Shown: positions 1 through 9,100 of the stretch, piece by piece
Layout of the letters: each line of letters starts with the position of its first letter
How positions within the stretch are numbered: the stretch's first letter is position 1
NCBI GenBank assembly: GCA_039888615.1
Contig: JBDQQS010000022.1
Source of the DNA: Flavimaribacter sp039888615
GTDB lineage: Bacteria; Pseudomonadota; Alphaproteobacteria; Rhizobiales; Rhizobiaceae
Strand: one strand, 5' to 3'
Length of the DNA stretch: 64,000 nt
The notes under the pieces: generated by a model
What the model was told of the DNA's origin: nothing
What the model saw: the letters and a program-made list of their open reading frames with translations, nothing else
Database searches by the model: none
Position numbers and translations under genes: made by a program

Positions 1-125
1 TGATCGGCGACGTTCTCGAACAATCCCTTTTTCTCGACATATTCCGCGTATCGAAAACGGAAAAGCGCTTCCAGTTCCCAAGGCTCGCTACACTCCCTTA
101 CCGACCAGTCAGTGTTCATCAGCAT
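1..125 (-). CDS. N-acyltransferase-like protein, N-terminal 41 residues only (cut by window edge)
   Basis: The minus-strand frame opens with ATG at 125 (a second in-frame ATG is at 119). An AAGGA ribosome site lies about 7 bases upstream. The visible peptide begins MLMNTDWSVRECSEPWEL and continues with an RFRYAEYVEKKG segment. The pattern of an aromatic RFRY followed by a YVE motif near the N-terminus is typical of GNAT-fold acyltransferases related to autoinducer synthases and long-chain N-acyl amino acid synthases. The rest of the gene lies outside the window, so neither the substrate nor the catalytic residues can be seen. It is on the same strand as the PUFA synthase operon but about 1.4 kb downstream of it, so cotranscription is uncertain. 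The family call is by pattern only. Confidence 0.5.
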   Translation of the reverse strand, partial: MLMNTDWSVRECSEPWELEALFRFRYAEYVEKKGLFENVAD

Positions 126-1212
126 TGTATTTCCTTCAGGCTGTGGTGACAGTTTGGCAATTGACTACGCAATAGCGAAAGCGGGCCGGCTTTAGGCGCC
201 AGGCGGAAACACCTTCCTGCACGCGCCGGATGAGAACCGTGCGCAAACCGGCCAAGGTTCGCGCATCCGCTCCAGATCGAACTTGCTCGAACCGGTTGAT
301 CTCCAAAATGATAAAGCGGCGACGTGTCCCGGTTTCCACGGTTGGGCCCGCCAAGCCCCTGAAAACGTGGAATATGCTCGAACAGGGCAAGCGCTTCATG
401 GCGCCTATCTTCTTGTCAAGATAATTCCTGATCATGAATCCGGATATCCTTATAACAGGAAACGAACTTCTTTAATTCACGTATATGCCTTAACTATATG
501 TTTCCTATTTATATTTCTTACAAATGAAGCCTTTTATGCGTGCAGGTTCGCTTTCGCCAACCGGGGCGAAGTGCGTATTTCTTGCATGTATAAAATCCAG
601 ACGCATGCCCGCAAAACAATTCAGCGAGATTTCATGCATCTTCGTAGCTGCTGCGCCCTGTACATATCCGAAAACGGTTCAAACACTGCGTTCGAAACAT
701 TTTTCAGAACGAGTTAATTAAATCATTTTCTATCTATGGATGCAATAGACATCCACCCAAAGATGTAATGAATTTCTATCTAAGGCTGAAACAAATTTTC
801 ATCCACAGCCGCGATAAAGTAAATGCAGCAAAGATACTGATACTTGACAGGCGTCAACAATCCGCCTGGCGGCGGATCAGCGCAAAATGCGTTCTCCAGC
901 GCCATTCCTACCCAGTCAATACAATTCATGCACAGTAACTCGCCTCGTTCCCACAACGAAAACACCGCGGCGATCACCGTTTTGACCGTTGGGCCAAAGC
1001 CGTCCCTGAAAGGGCTTGAAAAACTCGAAAGCGAAAAACACTCTCTTGAGTTTTCACCTGCTCAGGAACGGCTTTGTCCAACAAAGCATCACCTCTGCTA
1101 ACCAGAGGCTGCCTGGAGGCATATTACCATTGAGTAAATACAACCTAGCTATTTAATATACTTTCTTCAGTAAATTCTTAGCTGACATCGATGGGCGCTT
1201 CGAGTTATGCCA

Positions 1213-1241
1213 ACTATGCTATATAGACTGCGTAGTATAGT
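1213..1241. repeat. Inverted repeat, AT-rich hairpin downstream of pfaC
   Basis: ACTATGCTA (1213-1221) faces TAGTATAGT (1233-1241) across an 11-base loop. All nine pairs can form, one of them a G-T pair. It lies about 275 bases beyond the pfaC stop and could be part of transcription termination or mRNA processing. No long T tract follows it. Confidence 0.4.
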
Positions 1242-1317
1242 TTGATGATGCGGTTTCTGCTGATTTTAGTCCATGGACAGACGTATCATACACCTTGGAA
1301 GATCGTATCATTGTGCT

Positions 1318-1340
1318 CAATTAATACATACCATTAATTG
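1318..1340. repeat. Perfect inverted repeat downstream of pfaC
   Basis: CAATTAAT (1318-1325) and ATTAATTG (1333-1340) form a perfect 8-base inverted repeat with a 7-base spacer in very AT-rich DNA, about 175 bases past the pfaC stop. It may be a weak terminator hairpin or a binding site for a DNA-bending or repressor protein. The sequence does not decide between these. Confidence 0.4.
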
Positions 1341-1514
1341 AATTTTATAAAAATAAACATCTTAAAATTGAAGTATGCGCTCAACACTATTTGCATCTGC
1401 CGTCAATGCGAGGTCACTGCGACACGGTCCGCACAAGCGTAAGGATGAAGCGACAGGGGCGATTTCGCGGGAGCCATACGTCAGGCGACGCTGTAGCGAT
1501 TGAACCCTCACCGG

Positions 1515-4500
1515 TTAACCGACGACCTCCCCGTGCCTGATCTCGTAGTGACCGTCATCCGACCAGCGCCCCTCGAACTCCGACGCCGGAAACGTCCGGT
1601 CGGCGCCAACCATGATGCGATCGCCGTCGATGCGAACCTCTGACGGATGCAGGCGGAAGCGGTTTGCGTAATAGTCCTTTACGGCGATCGATTCACAGAG
1701 TTCTTCCGGGGATATGGAGCCATCGACGGGAAGTCCGTATAACGCTTCCAGCGTGCCCGGCAGCCAGTTCGTCAGGTTGACCAGTTCGCGGTCCACGATC
1801 GCGCCGTCGTTGCTGATATCGGCGACCGACCAGCTTTCGACGAACTTGTTGTCTTCCGCAAAGGCGCGCCTGACGGTCGGATCGAGCTTGCCGTAATGAC
1901 CGATGGGCAGGAGCACCTCGATCATTGTCAGCTCCAGGATGACGACGCCGTCCATCTGCGCCTGGATCTCCATCTTGATCGTGCGGGGCGTCGGCATTCC
2001 CGCAGCTCGCGTGAAGACGTCGATGCGGCCTTCTGCCGGCAGCGGACCGTAAAGCTGCAGCTTTTCGATACGATAGGGGAAAGCCGCCATGTCCCTTGCC
2101 GCCTCGCCGAACCAGAGCGCCGGCTGCAGGTGGGGAAAGCCATGGGCAATGCCGTCCAGCAGTATCGCCGGGTCGCCGTCCGCGCGTTTGAGCGCATCGC
2201 CAGCATCGATCCAGAAACGGGATTCCGTTTTGGCGCGCGCTAAATCCCGCGCAACCTGAAACGCCTCGAAATGAAACAGTTCGCCGGAGGCGTAGGGATC
2301 GATCCCCTCGCCGTCAATCGCCACATCCGTCCACGGCGCAGGGGCCGGGTCGTGCAAAGCGACGGTCGGTTCGCAAACCCGTCCAATGCGACGCTCCCGC
2401 TCTCCGTCCCGGCGGAAGAGTTGCCGGCTGATCCGTCCGTCCGGCATTGGGAACGTCTTCGACGTCAGCAAGACCGGACCCTGATCGAGACGCAACCAGC
2501 CGCTCAGTTCCAGATCTTCGAGCGCTGTCAGAGGCTCTGATCGCTTTGCATTCAACAGGTCGCCGGCGATCGCAAGCATCGGATACACGGGAAGGCAATA
2601 GGTGGGGCAGTGATCCTTCAACCAGGGCTTTTCCCGCAGATCGACCGTCCAGCCTGACAGATCGACGGCAGGGGCGTGATGCGCCGCGCCTTCAGGCTCG
2701 GGGCTTGCGCGCTCGGCGCCGGGCTTGGCCTCACAAATTCGAAGGGCGTAACCCGAAACCTCGTAAATTCTCAAACCATCGGCCCACAGGCTGCCGTTTG
2801 CGGTGACAAGAACCGTATCGCCTTCCTGCTCGACGGAGACGATGTCTATTTCGGTGATCACCTCCTTGTTCGTCGGAACAACCTGGCCCCGATATTTCCA
2901 GCCGAGCGTTGAACCGGCCGCCGGCGCCTCGAACCGCGGCGACAGAAAGTCGACGGTCAGACCCTTGAGATTGACAGCGGCCTTGAACAGGCTGAACAGT
3001 GCTTCCAGACCGAGCGAACCGGGCTGAACCGGATCCTCGTAGAAATGCGCCTTGAAGTACCAGCTCGAGGGATCGATCCGCTGGCGGCCGGTGACGCGTC
3101 CGAGCCCCGCCTTGCCGCCCCCGGGCCAGAAACCCGTCACGGCGTCGACCATGGCGAGCTTGCCGACGGGGCGTCCGGCGGAGACCCTGTCTTCGGCGAT
3201 CGACGCCACGTCGACAGGACTGGGCTCCGCAAGGGCGGCGCGCATTACGTCCGTTACCGGAAGGCCCTTCTGGCTCGCGAGCGCATCGGCGGGGAAAAAT
3301 CCGAAATCGGTCTTGAGGCTGAGGATCACGCCCTCGGCCGAGCGGCAGACGACCTCGTAGAAGACGATCGTCATCGGTCCGGCGACGACGCTCTTGGTGA
3401 AGGTCGCCTCGATGGTGAGCACGCCGGCGTCAGGCCGCACCTCGCGCTCCAGGAGGACGTCCGATCCGTCGAGATTGCGGAATTTCAGATCGCCGGCGAG
3501 CGCAAAGCCCATGTAGGAGGCAAGCCACCCGCAGGGCTGCAACAGAACTTCGGACAAAACCGAAAACGGCATCACGCCATTGCCGCCGTCTGCGAAGTAC
3601 CAGGCGTCCGGCTTTACGTCGAATTCGGCGACGACCTTGCCGCCGGGCGTCGGCTTGCCCGGCTCGCAATCGGCGGAGACGATCCGGGAGACACAGTGAT
3701 AGGGCGGTCCAGGCAGGCGCGGCACGCTGCTCTCGTAGTCGAAGCGCTCATACATCGAACCGAAGGCGTCGGAGGGTCTGCCCCAGGCGCAGGCGAGCAG
3801 GGCCCGGTGGTCGCCGGGCACGTCGCCGGTCGGCGATACGACGCGCGGGTCGGATGCGGCGTCATGCGCGGCTTCGCGGTGATAGAGCGGCCAGTCGCGC
3901 GCCAGCTTCATCCCGAAACGGCGGCACAGGAACACCTTGTGGCCGTCGCAGGACGCAAGAAGCGCGGCGTAGATGGTGGGTTCGTCCCCGTCGAAGATGT
4001 CTTCGACGAAGATTTCGTAGGTGATGGCGTGGGGCTTGTCGGGAATGACCTGCCCGCGGCATACGAACTTGAAGGCTTCTTCGGTGACCGGACGGAATAT
4101 CCAGCCGTCGCGCTTTTGCGTGAAGCCGAGGGCCGCCATGTAGAACGCCAGCGTCTGGGTCGCGGCTTCCGCCATCAGCGTTCCTGGCATGCACGGATCA
4201 TTCTTGAAGTGGCCGTCATAGAACCAGGCGTCGGTAGGCGCTTCGTATTCCGCCTTGATGTAGCCGCGCCCCCAGGGGCCTCCGGCGGGATCGAACGCGC
4301 TGACGTGATCGATCAGCTGCATCCACCCGGAGGGTATGCCGGGCGTGCGCTGATGGGCGGCCGCGAGTTCGAAACCGGCGCCGAAACAGGCGAATGCGTT
4401 GCCGGCCGCAAAGGCGCGCACGTCATCGTGCGAGAAGCTGCTCTTGGCGCTCGGGCATGGCGCGGGATCGAGCTTCGCGTTCTGAACAGGCGCGTCTTTC

Positions 4501-7500
4501 TCCGGCGACCAGAGGACGCCAGCGGAATTTGCGAGTTCCTCATCGGAGAAAAAGCCGGCCTGGCCGCTGCGCACGGAACTGACCAGACGGTCGCCGATGC
4601 GCGCGTCGTAGCGGAAGAAAAACAGCCGCGTATCGCCAAGCTTGGCGTGACTGTCGATGTGAATCTGGAAACGTACGGTGTCGTCGACCGTCGGGAGCGG
4701 TCCGTCATGGAAGGTGATTTCACAGCCGAGCAGCCGGTACACGCGTTCGTCGCGGTTGAGGAAATCGGCGCCAAGCCAGGAAATCAGCAGGAGGTCGGCC
4801 TGTCCGGATTCGATCAGAAGACCGGTGGGCATGTATCCGTGGTGGAGATACCAGGCGTCTCTCGTAATATCCGTTTCCGTCCAGCATACGCCCGTGCCCA
4901 TGGACCCCGATTCGCCCGCCATGCCGAGGACGCGGTCGGCAAGCAGAAGCGGCGGTTGCGGCATACGGCATTGGCGCCTGTACCCGTCCTGCTGCGCAAA
5001 CAGCGGGCCGAAGGCATTGGATATCTTGCCGCCGGCCAGGATTTCAAGCCGTTGGCGATCGAAAGCAGGCCCTTCCGGAGGGAGGATCTCGATTGGCGTC
5101 ACGCAGCCCGGCGCCGCGTCGAAGCCGGATGTATTGGCCGAAGCGCTTACCGGTTTCGGTGGTTTCGGCGCCCCTGCCGCAGCCGCCTCAGGCGCGCTGG
5201 TCTTTTCCGACGCCGCCGGCCTGTCGGCCACTGGCGGTGTTTGCTGTGGAACAGGGAATGTCATCTGCAAACCGACCGGCGGCGCAAGATAGGGCGGAAG
5301 CGGCATGAACTGCATATACTGCGCTGTCTTTTCCGGTATACGGCTCATGTCGCTGTCCCTTTTTCGATACTGGCCAATCACTTCGGTTTCCACGGGCGGC
5401 AAATGTGTGCTGATCGACAGCTTTCTGTCGTCGGCTTCGCCGTCTTGCCGGGCAGTTCTTTCGCCTCTCAGGCGCGCAAGGCGCGCCGACAGGCTGCTCA
5501 GGTCGACCGGAAGGCCGGCGGCGAAAAGCATGCCGGCGGCTTCGGTCAGTTGCAACAAGCTGTCGCGGTTCCGGCTGTCCATTCCGACCACCCGATGCGG
5601 CTTGTCGCCGAGCGTCGCCTTGATCGCTGCCTTCATTCCGCTGCGCGGCCCGATATCGACAAATACGCGGACGCCGTCGTCCCAGGCCTTGAGAACTGTC
5701 GGGCGGAAGTCGATCGGGTTGACGCCCTGGTCGCGGAAGCACCGCGCGAACGCGTCGCTGTCCTGCTCAACGACGTCGTGGCGCGCGTTGAAATAGAAGC
5801 GCATGGCGGAATTTTCGGTCACTGGACGCGTGTGGGCGCGCAGGTAGAAGTCGCCGATGTCGTGTGCGAAATGACCATGGAAGGCGAGATTCGTGTCCGA
5901 GCGCACGACATTGGCGTCAGGCAACCGCTTCAGGGCCTGCGCGCAGTCTTCTGCGCTTCCGCCAATCATGCACTGGTTCGGGGACACGACGATCGTGACC
6001 CAGCAGCGCGGCAAGTCTTCGACCGCCGCCTCGACCGAACTCACCGGCGCGAAGATCTCGTAGTTCTCCCATTGAACGGGCTCTCCGGCAGGAAGGTCCC
6101 ACTCCTTTGCGATCATCTGGTGGTTGATCGCCAACTGCTCGTAGAAATCCTCGGCTTCGAGGTCGTCCATAATGGTTTCCGGCGCTTTCCAAACATCGTT
6201 GGCGACAAGCATGTTGCCCTCGCCGATGGAAACGCCAAGCGCAGCATTCGGGATCACGCCGAGATGGTCGCGCAGGATACGCGTATTGAGCGTCGCCACC
6301 AGCGTCGTCGCCGCGGCTTCGAAGAGATAATCGGCAGCCGTGACCGGTCTGTTTCGATACTTTGTAGCGCGGTCCAGACCGGGGGCGTGGGTCGCCTCCA
6401 GCGCTGAAATGATTTCGGGAAACGCCACGCCTGAGGCTTCTCCCATTCCGACATAGGCGGCGGCCGATCCAGGATAGACGAATGCGATTTCGCCTTCGAC
6501 GGCGCTGTCACCGAAAGCAACGCCCGGTCCGACGACAGGGCGTCCCTGCTCGATCAGGCCGATCACGACCGCAATCTTTCGCTCAAGCTCCTCCCGACCT
6601 GGCGCGACGATGGAAATCCGCACTTTACCGTCGACAGACTGCGCACGGCTTGCCAACGCCGCCTTCAGCCCATCGAGATCATCTGCGGCCGCGAAGAACA
6701 TATGCGGTGCATCTGGTTCCAGGCCGAAACCGGCGGCTGCGCCGATATTGGAGAGCGTCACCGTCTGCGATTGTCCCGTGAAGGACTGGTTCGAGATAGA
6801 CTGCGGATGGGTCTGCACCGATATCCCGGGCTTTTGATCCGCAATTTCGGCGCGGGACGTGGCCTTCGCCAGAAGACAGGCCATGTCAAGAATGGAGTCG
6901 ACTGCGTGGGCGTGACCAAACGGATGTCCGTCGCCAGAAGCAGGCTTTTGCTCGTCCTGAGCCCGTCGCGCAGATGCGACATCCAGCTCCGCCAGAATGG
7001 GATCGCCAGCTTTCTCCGCGTCGCTGCGCCGTTTGAGAACGAAGACGACCGCAGCGTCGCCGGATTGCCGCTTCGACGCCGGCAACACGGCCTCCGCCGC
7101 GAGGTCGTCCACCGTCGAGCGGGAGAAGTCGGCGGCGCCCGCCAGAACAAGGTCGAGTTCGCCGGACTTGAGCGCCCGGCTCGCAATCTCCAGGGCGCAT
7201 GCGCCGGACAGTTCCTCGCTGGCGACTGTATAACCGAGGCCACGCCAGTCGAACTGGACGTTGATCCGGTTGGCCGGCAGGTTGGGCATGCTGCCCATCA
7301 CGTAATTCTGGCCGGTCAAGCCGCCGATCGCGTCAACCAGTTCCTTTTCCTGATCCGGGGTCGGCTGCACGCCGGCGCGCTCCAGAACCGCTCCTAGGCG
7401 ATAGCGCAGACCCGGTCGGGCTGCGTCGATGTCGCACGACATGCCGATCAGCGCTCCGCAACGCTCTGCGGCCGCCTCCCCGACGCCTTCCATCGCATTG

Positions 7501-9077
7501 CGACTGGCGGCAAGGATGGCCGTCTGCTGGGCCAGACTGTTCTTGAGGTCGTTTGGTGGAAATTTCAGGCCTTTCAAGACCGTTTCCGTACTGTCGACAG
7601 AGTTTGCAGCTGAGACATCGCGGCCGCCAAGCACAGCCGAAAGGTCATCCAGGTCGTTCACGCCTCCGGCGATGACGCCGACGCCGCAGATGACGACCGG
7701 GTCGTCGGAAACCGGCGGGACGACGGAATAGACGGGCCTATCGGGCCTGTATTCTTCGAGGATGAGATGGGCGTTGTTTCCGCCAAAACCGAAATTGCTG
7801 ATCCCGGCGCGGCGGCCGTCGCCTTCGGGCCAATCTTCCGTCGATTTCAAAAGCCGCAGGAAGGAACCCTGGAACTCGTCTATCGGATCCTCGGCATGGA
7901 TGGTCGCCGGACGCTTGCCGCGCCGCATGGCCTGCGTGACCTTGATCAGGGCGCCGGCGCCAGCCGCCGTGATCAGATGACCCAGATTCGACTTCAGCGA
8001 TCCGACCGGCAGGTCCCCGGATCCACCGAACACGGCCTGGGCGCTCGTCAGCTCAATCCTGTCTCCGGTCGGCGTGCCGGTCGCATGGCACTCGAGCATC
8101 GATATCGTCGACGGCGCAATGTCGGCCATCTCGTAGGCCCGTTTGATCGCCGAAATCTGTCCGTCGCGATCGGGCGCGAGCAATCCGCCGCGCCGTCCGT
8201 CATTGGACAGACCGACGCCGCGGATCACGCCGAGAATGTCGTCCCTGTCGGCAATGGCGTCGTCAAGTCGCTTGAGCACGAGCGCCGCCGCGCCTTCCGC
8301 TGGCAATAATCCGTCCGCCTGGCGACTGAAGGGAGAGCTTTTGCCGGTCTTGCTGAGCGCCTTGATCTCGGAAAAGCCGAGGTGGAGGAAAATATTGTCG
8401 GTTCCCGAAATGGCGCCGGCGATCGCAATATCAGCCGAGCCGTTCTGCAGATAATCGCAGGCGATCTTGATGGCGTAGAGCGATGAGGCGCAGGCTGCGT
8501 CGAGGCAGAAAGCCGGACCGTCTGCGCCGATCGCGCGGGCAAGCAGATGCGCCGGACGACCTGAAGAATACCGGTTCGCCCAGTATCGGCGTCCTTCCGG
8601 CGTATCGCCTGGCACGCGCGACGCCAAACCCAACGGCTCTTCCAGATAGACCCGTTGGGCGATTTCGACGAGGCTGGCGGAGGGGTAGGAATTGTTGCCG
8701 AGAACGACGGCTGACCGCCGACCGGCCAGATCATCGATGCGCGCCTGGCGCATGGCCTGTCGCGCAGCGTCGAAAAGCCATTTGACTGAGCGGTCGAGAG
8801 TGGCGACCTCATCCTGCGGGATGCGGAACCCGGACGTGTCGAACATCTCGTCGAAGCCGGTGATAAAGCCGCCCCGCTGCGGGACCTGGCGCGATCCGCT
8901 CCGAAAGGCCTCGCCATCCGGCCCGATGATCTTGTCGGGTTCAACAGGCCACGCGGTTTTCGGCGCAGGGGTCGTCAGGTCGCGTCCTTGCTCCACGGCC
9001 TCCCACAGCGCATCCGGTGAAGAGGCGCCGGGGAGGATGCACCCCTGTCCGACCAGCGCGATTGGAACAAAGGACAT
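1515..9077 (-). CDS. pfaC: PUFA synthase PfaC-type megasynthase with fused acyltransferase and C-terminal PKS-type dehydratase (2520 aa)
   Basis: This subunit condenses and dehydrates chains in iterative PUFA synthesis. Domains in order: an active ketosynthase (residues about 1-450; DAACASS with Cys196, ECHATGT, KSNLGH); a second KS-like chain-length factor (about 460-830; SGACALE with a Cys at 627, no EAHGTGT motif); an acyltransferase (about 860-1150; GVSIGEG, Ser950) matching stand-alone PfaB; a Pro/Ala linker (about 1190-1350); and four FabA-type hotdog repeats. The second and fourth repeats keep the catalytic-looking GHF..D..MPG (His1623) and AHFYEDPVQPG (His2011), while the first and third are degenerate. 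A PKS-type dehydratase follows (LKDHCP, His2156; LLDG, Asp2308). The start has a GAGGGG site. It lies 23 bases after pfaA. The AT fusion resembles myxobacterial Pfa3; the terminal dehydratase is unusual. Confidence 0.9.
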   Translation of the reverse strand: MSFVPIALVGQGCILPGASSPDALWEAVEQGRDLTTPAPKTAWPVEPDKIIGPDGEAFRSGSRQVPQRGGFITGFDEMFDTSGFRIPQDEVATLDRSVKWLFDAARQAMRQARIDDLAGRRSAVVLGNNSYPSASLVEIAQRVYLEEPLGLASRVPGDTPEGRRYWANRYSSGRPAHLLARAIGADGPAFCLDAACASSLYAIKIACDYLQNGSADIAIAGAISGTDNIFLHLGFSEIKALSKTGKSSPFSRQADGLLPAEGAAALVLKRLDDAIADRDDILGVIRGVGLSNDGRRGGLLAPDRDGQISAIKRAYEMADIAPSTISMLECHATGTPTGDRIELTSAQAVFGGSGDLPVGSLKSNLGHLITAAGAGALIKVTQAMRRGKRPATIHAEDPIDEFQGSFLRLLKSTEDWPEGDGRRAGISNFGFGGNNAHLILEEYRPDRPVYSVVPPVSDDPVVICGVGVIAGGVNDLDDLSAVLGGRDVSAANSVDSTETVLKGLKFPPNDLKNSLAQQTAILAASRNAMEGVGEAAAERCGALIGMSCDIDAARPGLRYRLGAVLERAGVQPTPDQEKELVDAIGGLTGQNYVMGSMPNLPANRINVQFDWRGLGYTVASEELSGACALEIASRALKSGELDLVLAGAADFSRSTVDDLAAEAVLPASKRQSGDAAVVFVLKRRSDAEKAGDPILAELDVASARRAQDEQKPASGDGHPFGHAHAVDSILDMACLLAKATSRAEIADQKPGISVQTHPQSISNQSFTGQSQTVTLSNIGAAAGFGLEPDAPHMFFAAADDLDGLKAALASRAQSVDGKVRISIVAPGREELERKIAVVIGLIEQGRPVVGPGVAFGDSAVEGEIAFVYPGSAAAYVGMGEASGVAFPEIISALEATHAPGLDRATKYRNRPVTAADYLFEAAATTLVATLNTRILRDHLGVIPNAALGVSIGEGNMLVANDVWKAPETIMDDLEAEDFYEQLAINHQMIAKEWDLPAGEPVQWENYEIFAPVSSVEAAVEDLPRCWVTIVVSPNQCMIGGSAEDCAQALKRLPDANVVRSDTNLAFHGHFAHDIGDFYLRAHTRPVTENSAMRFYFNARHDVVEQDSDAFARCFRDQGVNPIDFRPTVLKAWDDGVRVFVDIGPRSGMKAAIKATLGDKPHRVVGMDSRNRDSLLQLTEAAGMLFAAGLPVDLSSLSARLARLRGERTARQDGEADDRKLSISTHLPPVETEVIGQYRKRDSDMSRIPEKTAQYMQFMPLPPYLAPPVGLQMTFPVPQQTPPVADRPAASEKTSAPEAAAAGAPKPPKPVSASANTSGFDAAPGCVTPIEILPPEGPAFDRQRLEILAGGKISNAFGPLFAQQDGYRRQCRMPQPPLLLADRVLGMAGESGSMGTGVCWTETDITRDAWYLHHGYMPTGLLIESGQADLLLISWLGADFLNRDERVYRLLGCEITFHDGPLPTVDDTVRFQIHIDSHAKLGDTRLFFFRYDARIGDRLVSSVRSGQAGFFSDEELANSAGVLWSPEKDAPVQNAKLDPAPCPSAKSSFSHDDVRAFAAGNAFACFGAGFELAAAHQRTPGIPSGWMQLIDHVSAFDPAGGPWGRGYIKAEYEAPTDAWFYDGHFKNDPCMPGTLMAEAATQTLAFYMAALGFTQKRDGWIFRPVTEEAFKFVCRGQVIPDKPHAITYEIFVEDIFDGDEPTIYAALLASCDGHKVFLCRRFGMKLARDWPLYHREAAHDAASDPRVVSPTGDVPGDHRALLACAWGRPSDAFGSMYERFDYESSVPRLPGPPYHCVSRIVSADCEPGKPTPGGKVVAEFDVKPDAWYFADGGNGVMPFSVLSEVLLQPCGWLASYMGFALAGDLKFRNLDGSDVLLEREVRPDAGVLTIEATFTKSVVAGPMTIVFYEVVCRSAEGVILSLKTDFGFFPADALASQKGLPVTDVMRAALAEPSPVDVASIAEDRVSAGRPVGKLAMVDAVTGFWPGGGKAGLGRVTGRQRIDPSSWYFKAHFYEDPVQPGSLGLEALFSLFKAAVNLKGLTVDFLSPRFEAPAAGSTLGWKYRGQVVPTNKEVITEIDIVSVEQEGDTVLVTANGSLWADGLRIYEVSGYALRICEAKPGAERASPEPEGAAHHAPAVDLSGWTVDLREKPWLKDHCPTYCLPVYPMLAIAGDLLNAKRSEPLTALEDLELSGWLRLDQGPVLLTSKTFPMPDGRISRQLFRRDGERERRIGRVCEPTVALHDPAPAPWTDVAIDGEGIDPYASGELFHFEAFQVARDLARAKTESRFWIDAGDALKRADGDPAILLDGIAHGFPHLQPALWFGEAARDMAAFPYRIEKLQLYGPLPAEGRIDVFTRAAGMPTPRTIKMEIQAQMDGVVILELTMIEVLLPIGHYGKLDPTVRRAFAEDNKFVESWSVADISNDGAIVDRELVNLTNWLPGTLEALYGLPVDGSISPEELCESIAVKDYYANRFRLHPSEVRIDGDRIMVGADRTFPASEFEGRWSDDGHYEIRHGEVVG

Positions 9078-9100
9078 CCGAATTCCCCTCGCCCCCGGTT

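Larger units (their letters stand above)
126..1514. other. Long non-coding stretch between PUFA operon and acyltransferase gene
   Basis: I see no convincing gene here. The open frames are short, lack ribosome sites and have no recognisable motif. Base composition falls to clearly AT-rich from about 440 to 800 and 1130 to 1400, unlike the flanking genes. Two inverted repeats stand out near the pfaC end (1213-1241 and 1318-1340). Two stretches, about 316-390 and 961-1035, resemble each other imperfectly (shared cores GTTGGGCC, CCCTGAAA and CTCGAA). The region could hold the 3' untranslated end of the PUFA mRNA and the promoter of the acyltransferase gene. Confidence 0.6.

Noticed and set aside
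136..435. 99-residue minus-strand frame beside the acyltransferase
   Set aside because: No ribosome site, no family pattern and no neighbour support; it may only reflect the diverged repeat in this gap.
3045..6407. 1120-residue open frame on the plus strand, opposite pfaC
   Set aside because: It lies antisense to well-supported KS/AT/DH coding DNA, has no recognisable domain, and its Arg/Gly/Ala-rich, charge-repetitive translation is typical of the complementary frame of GC-rich genes.
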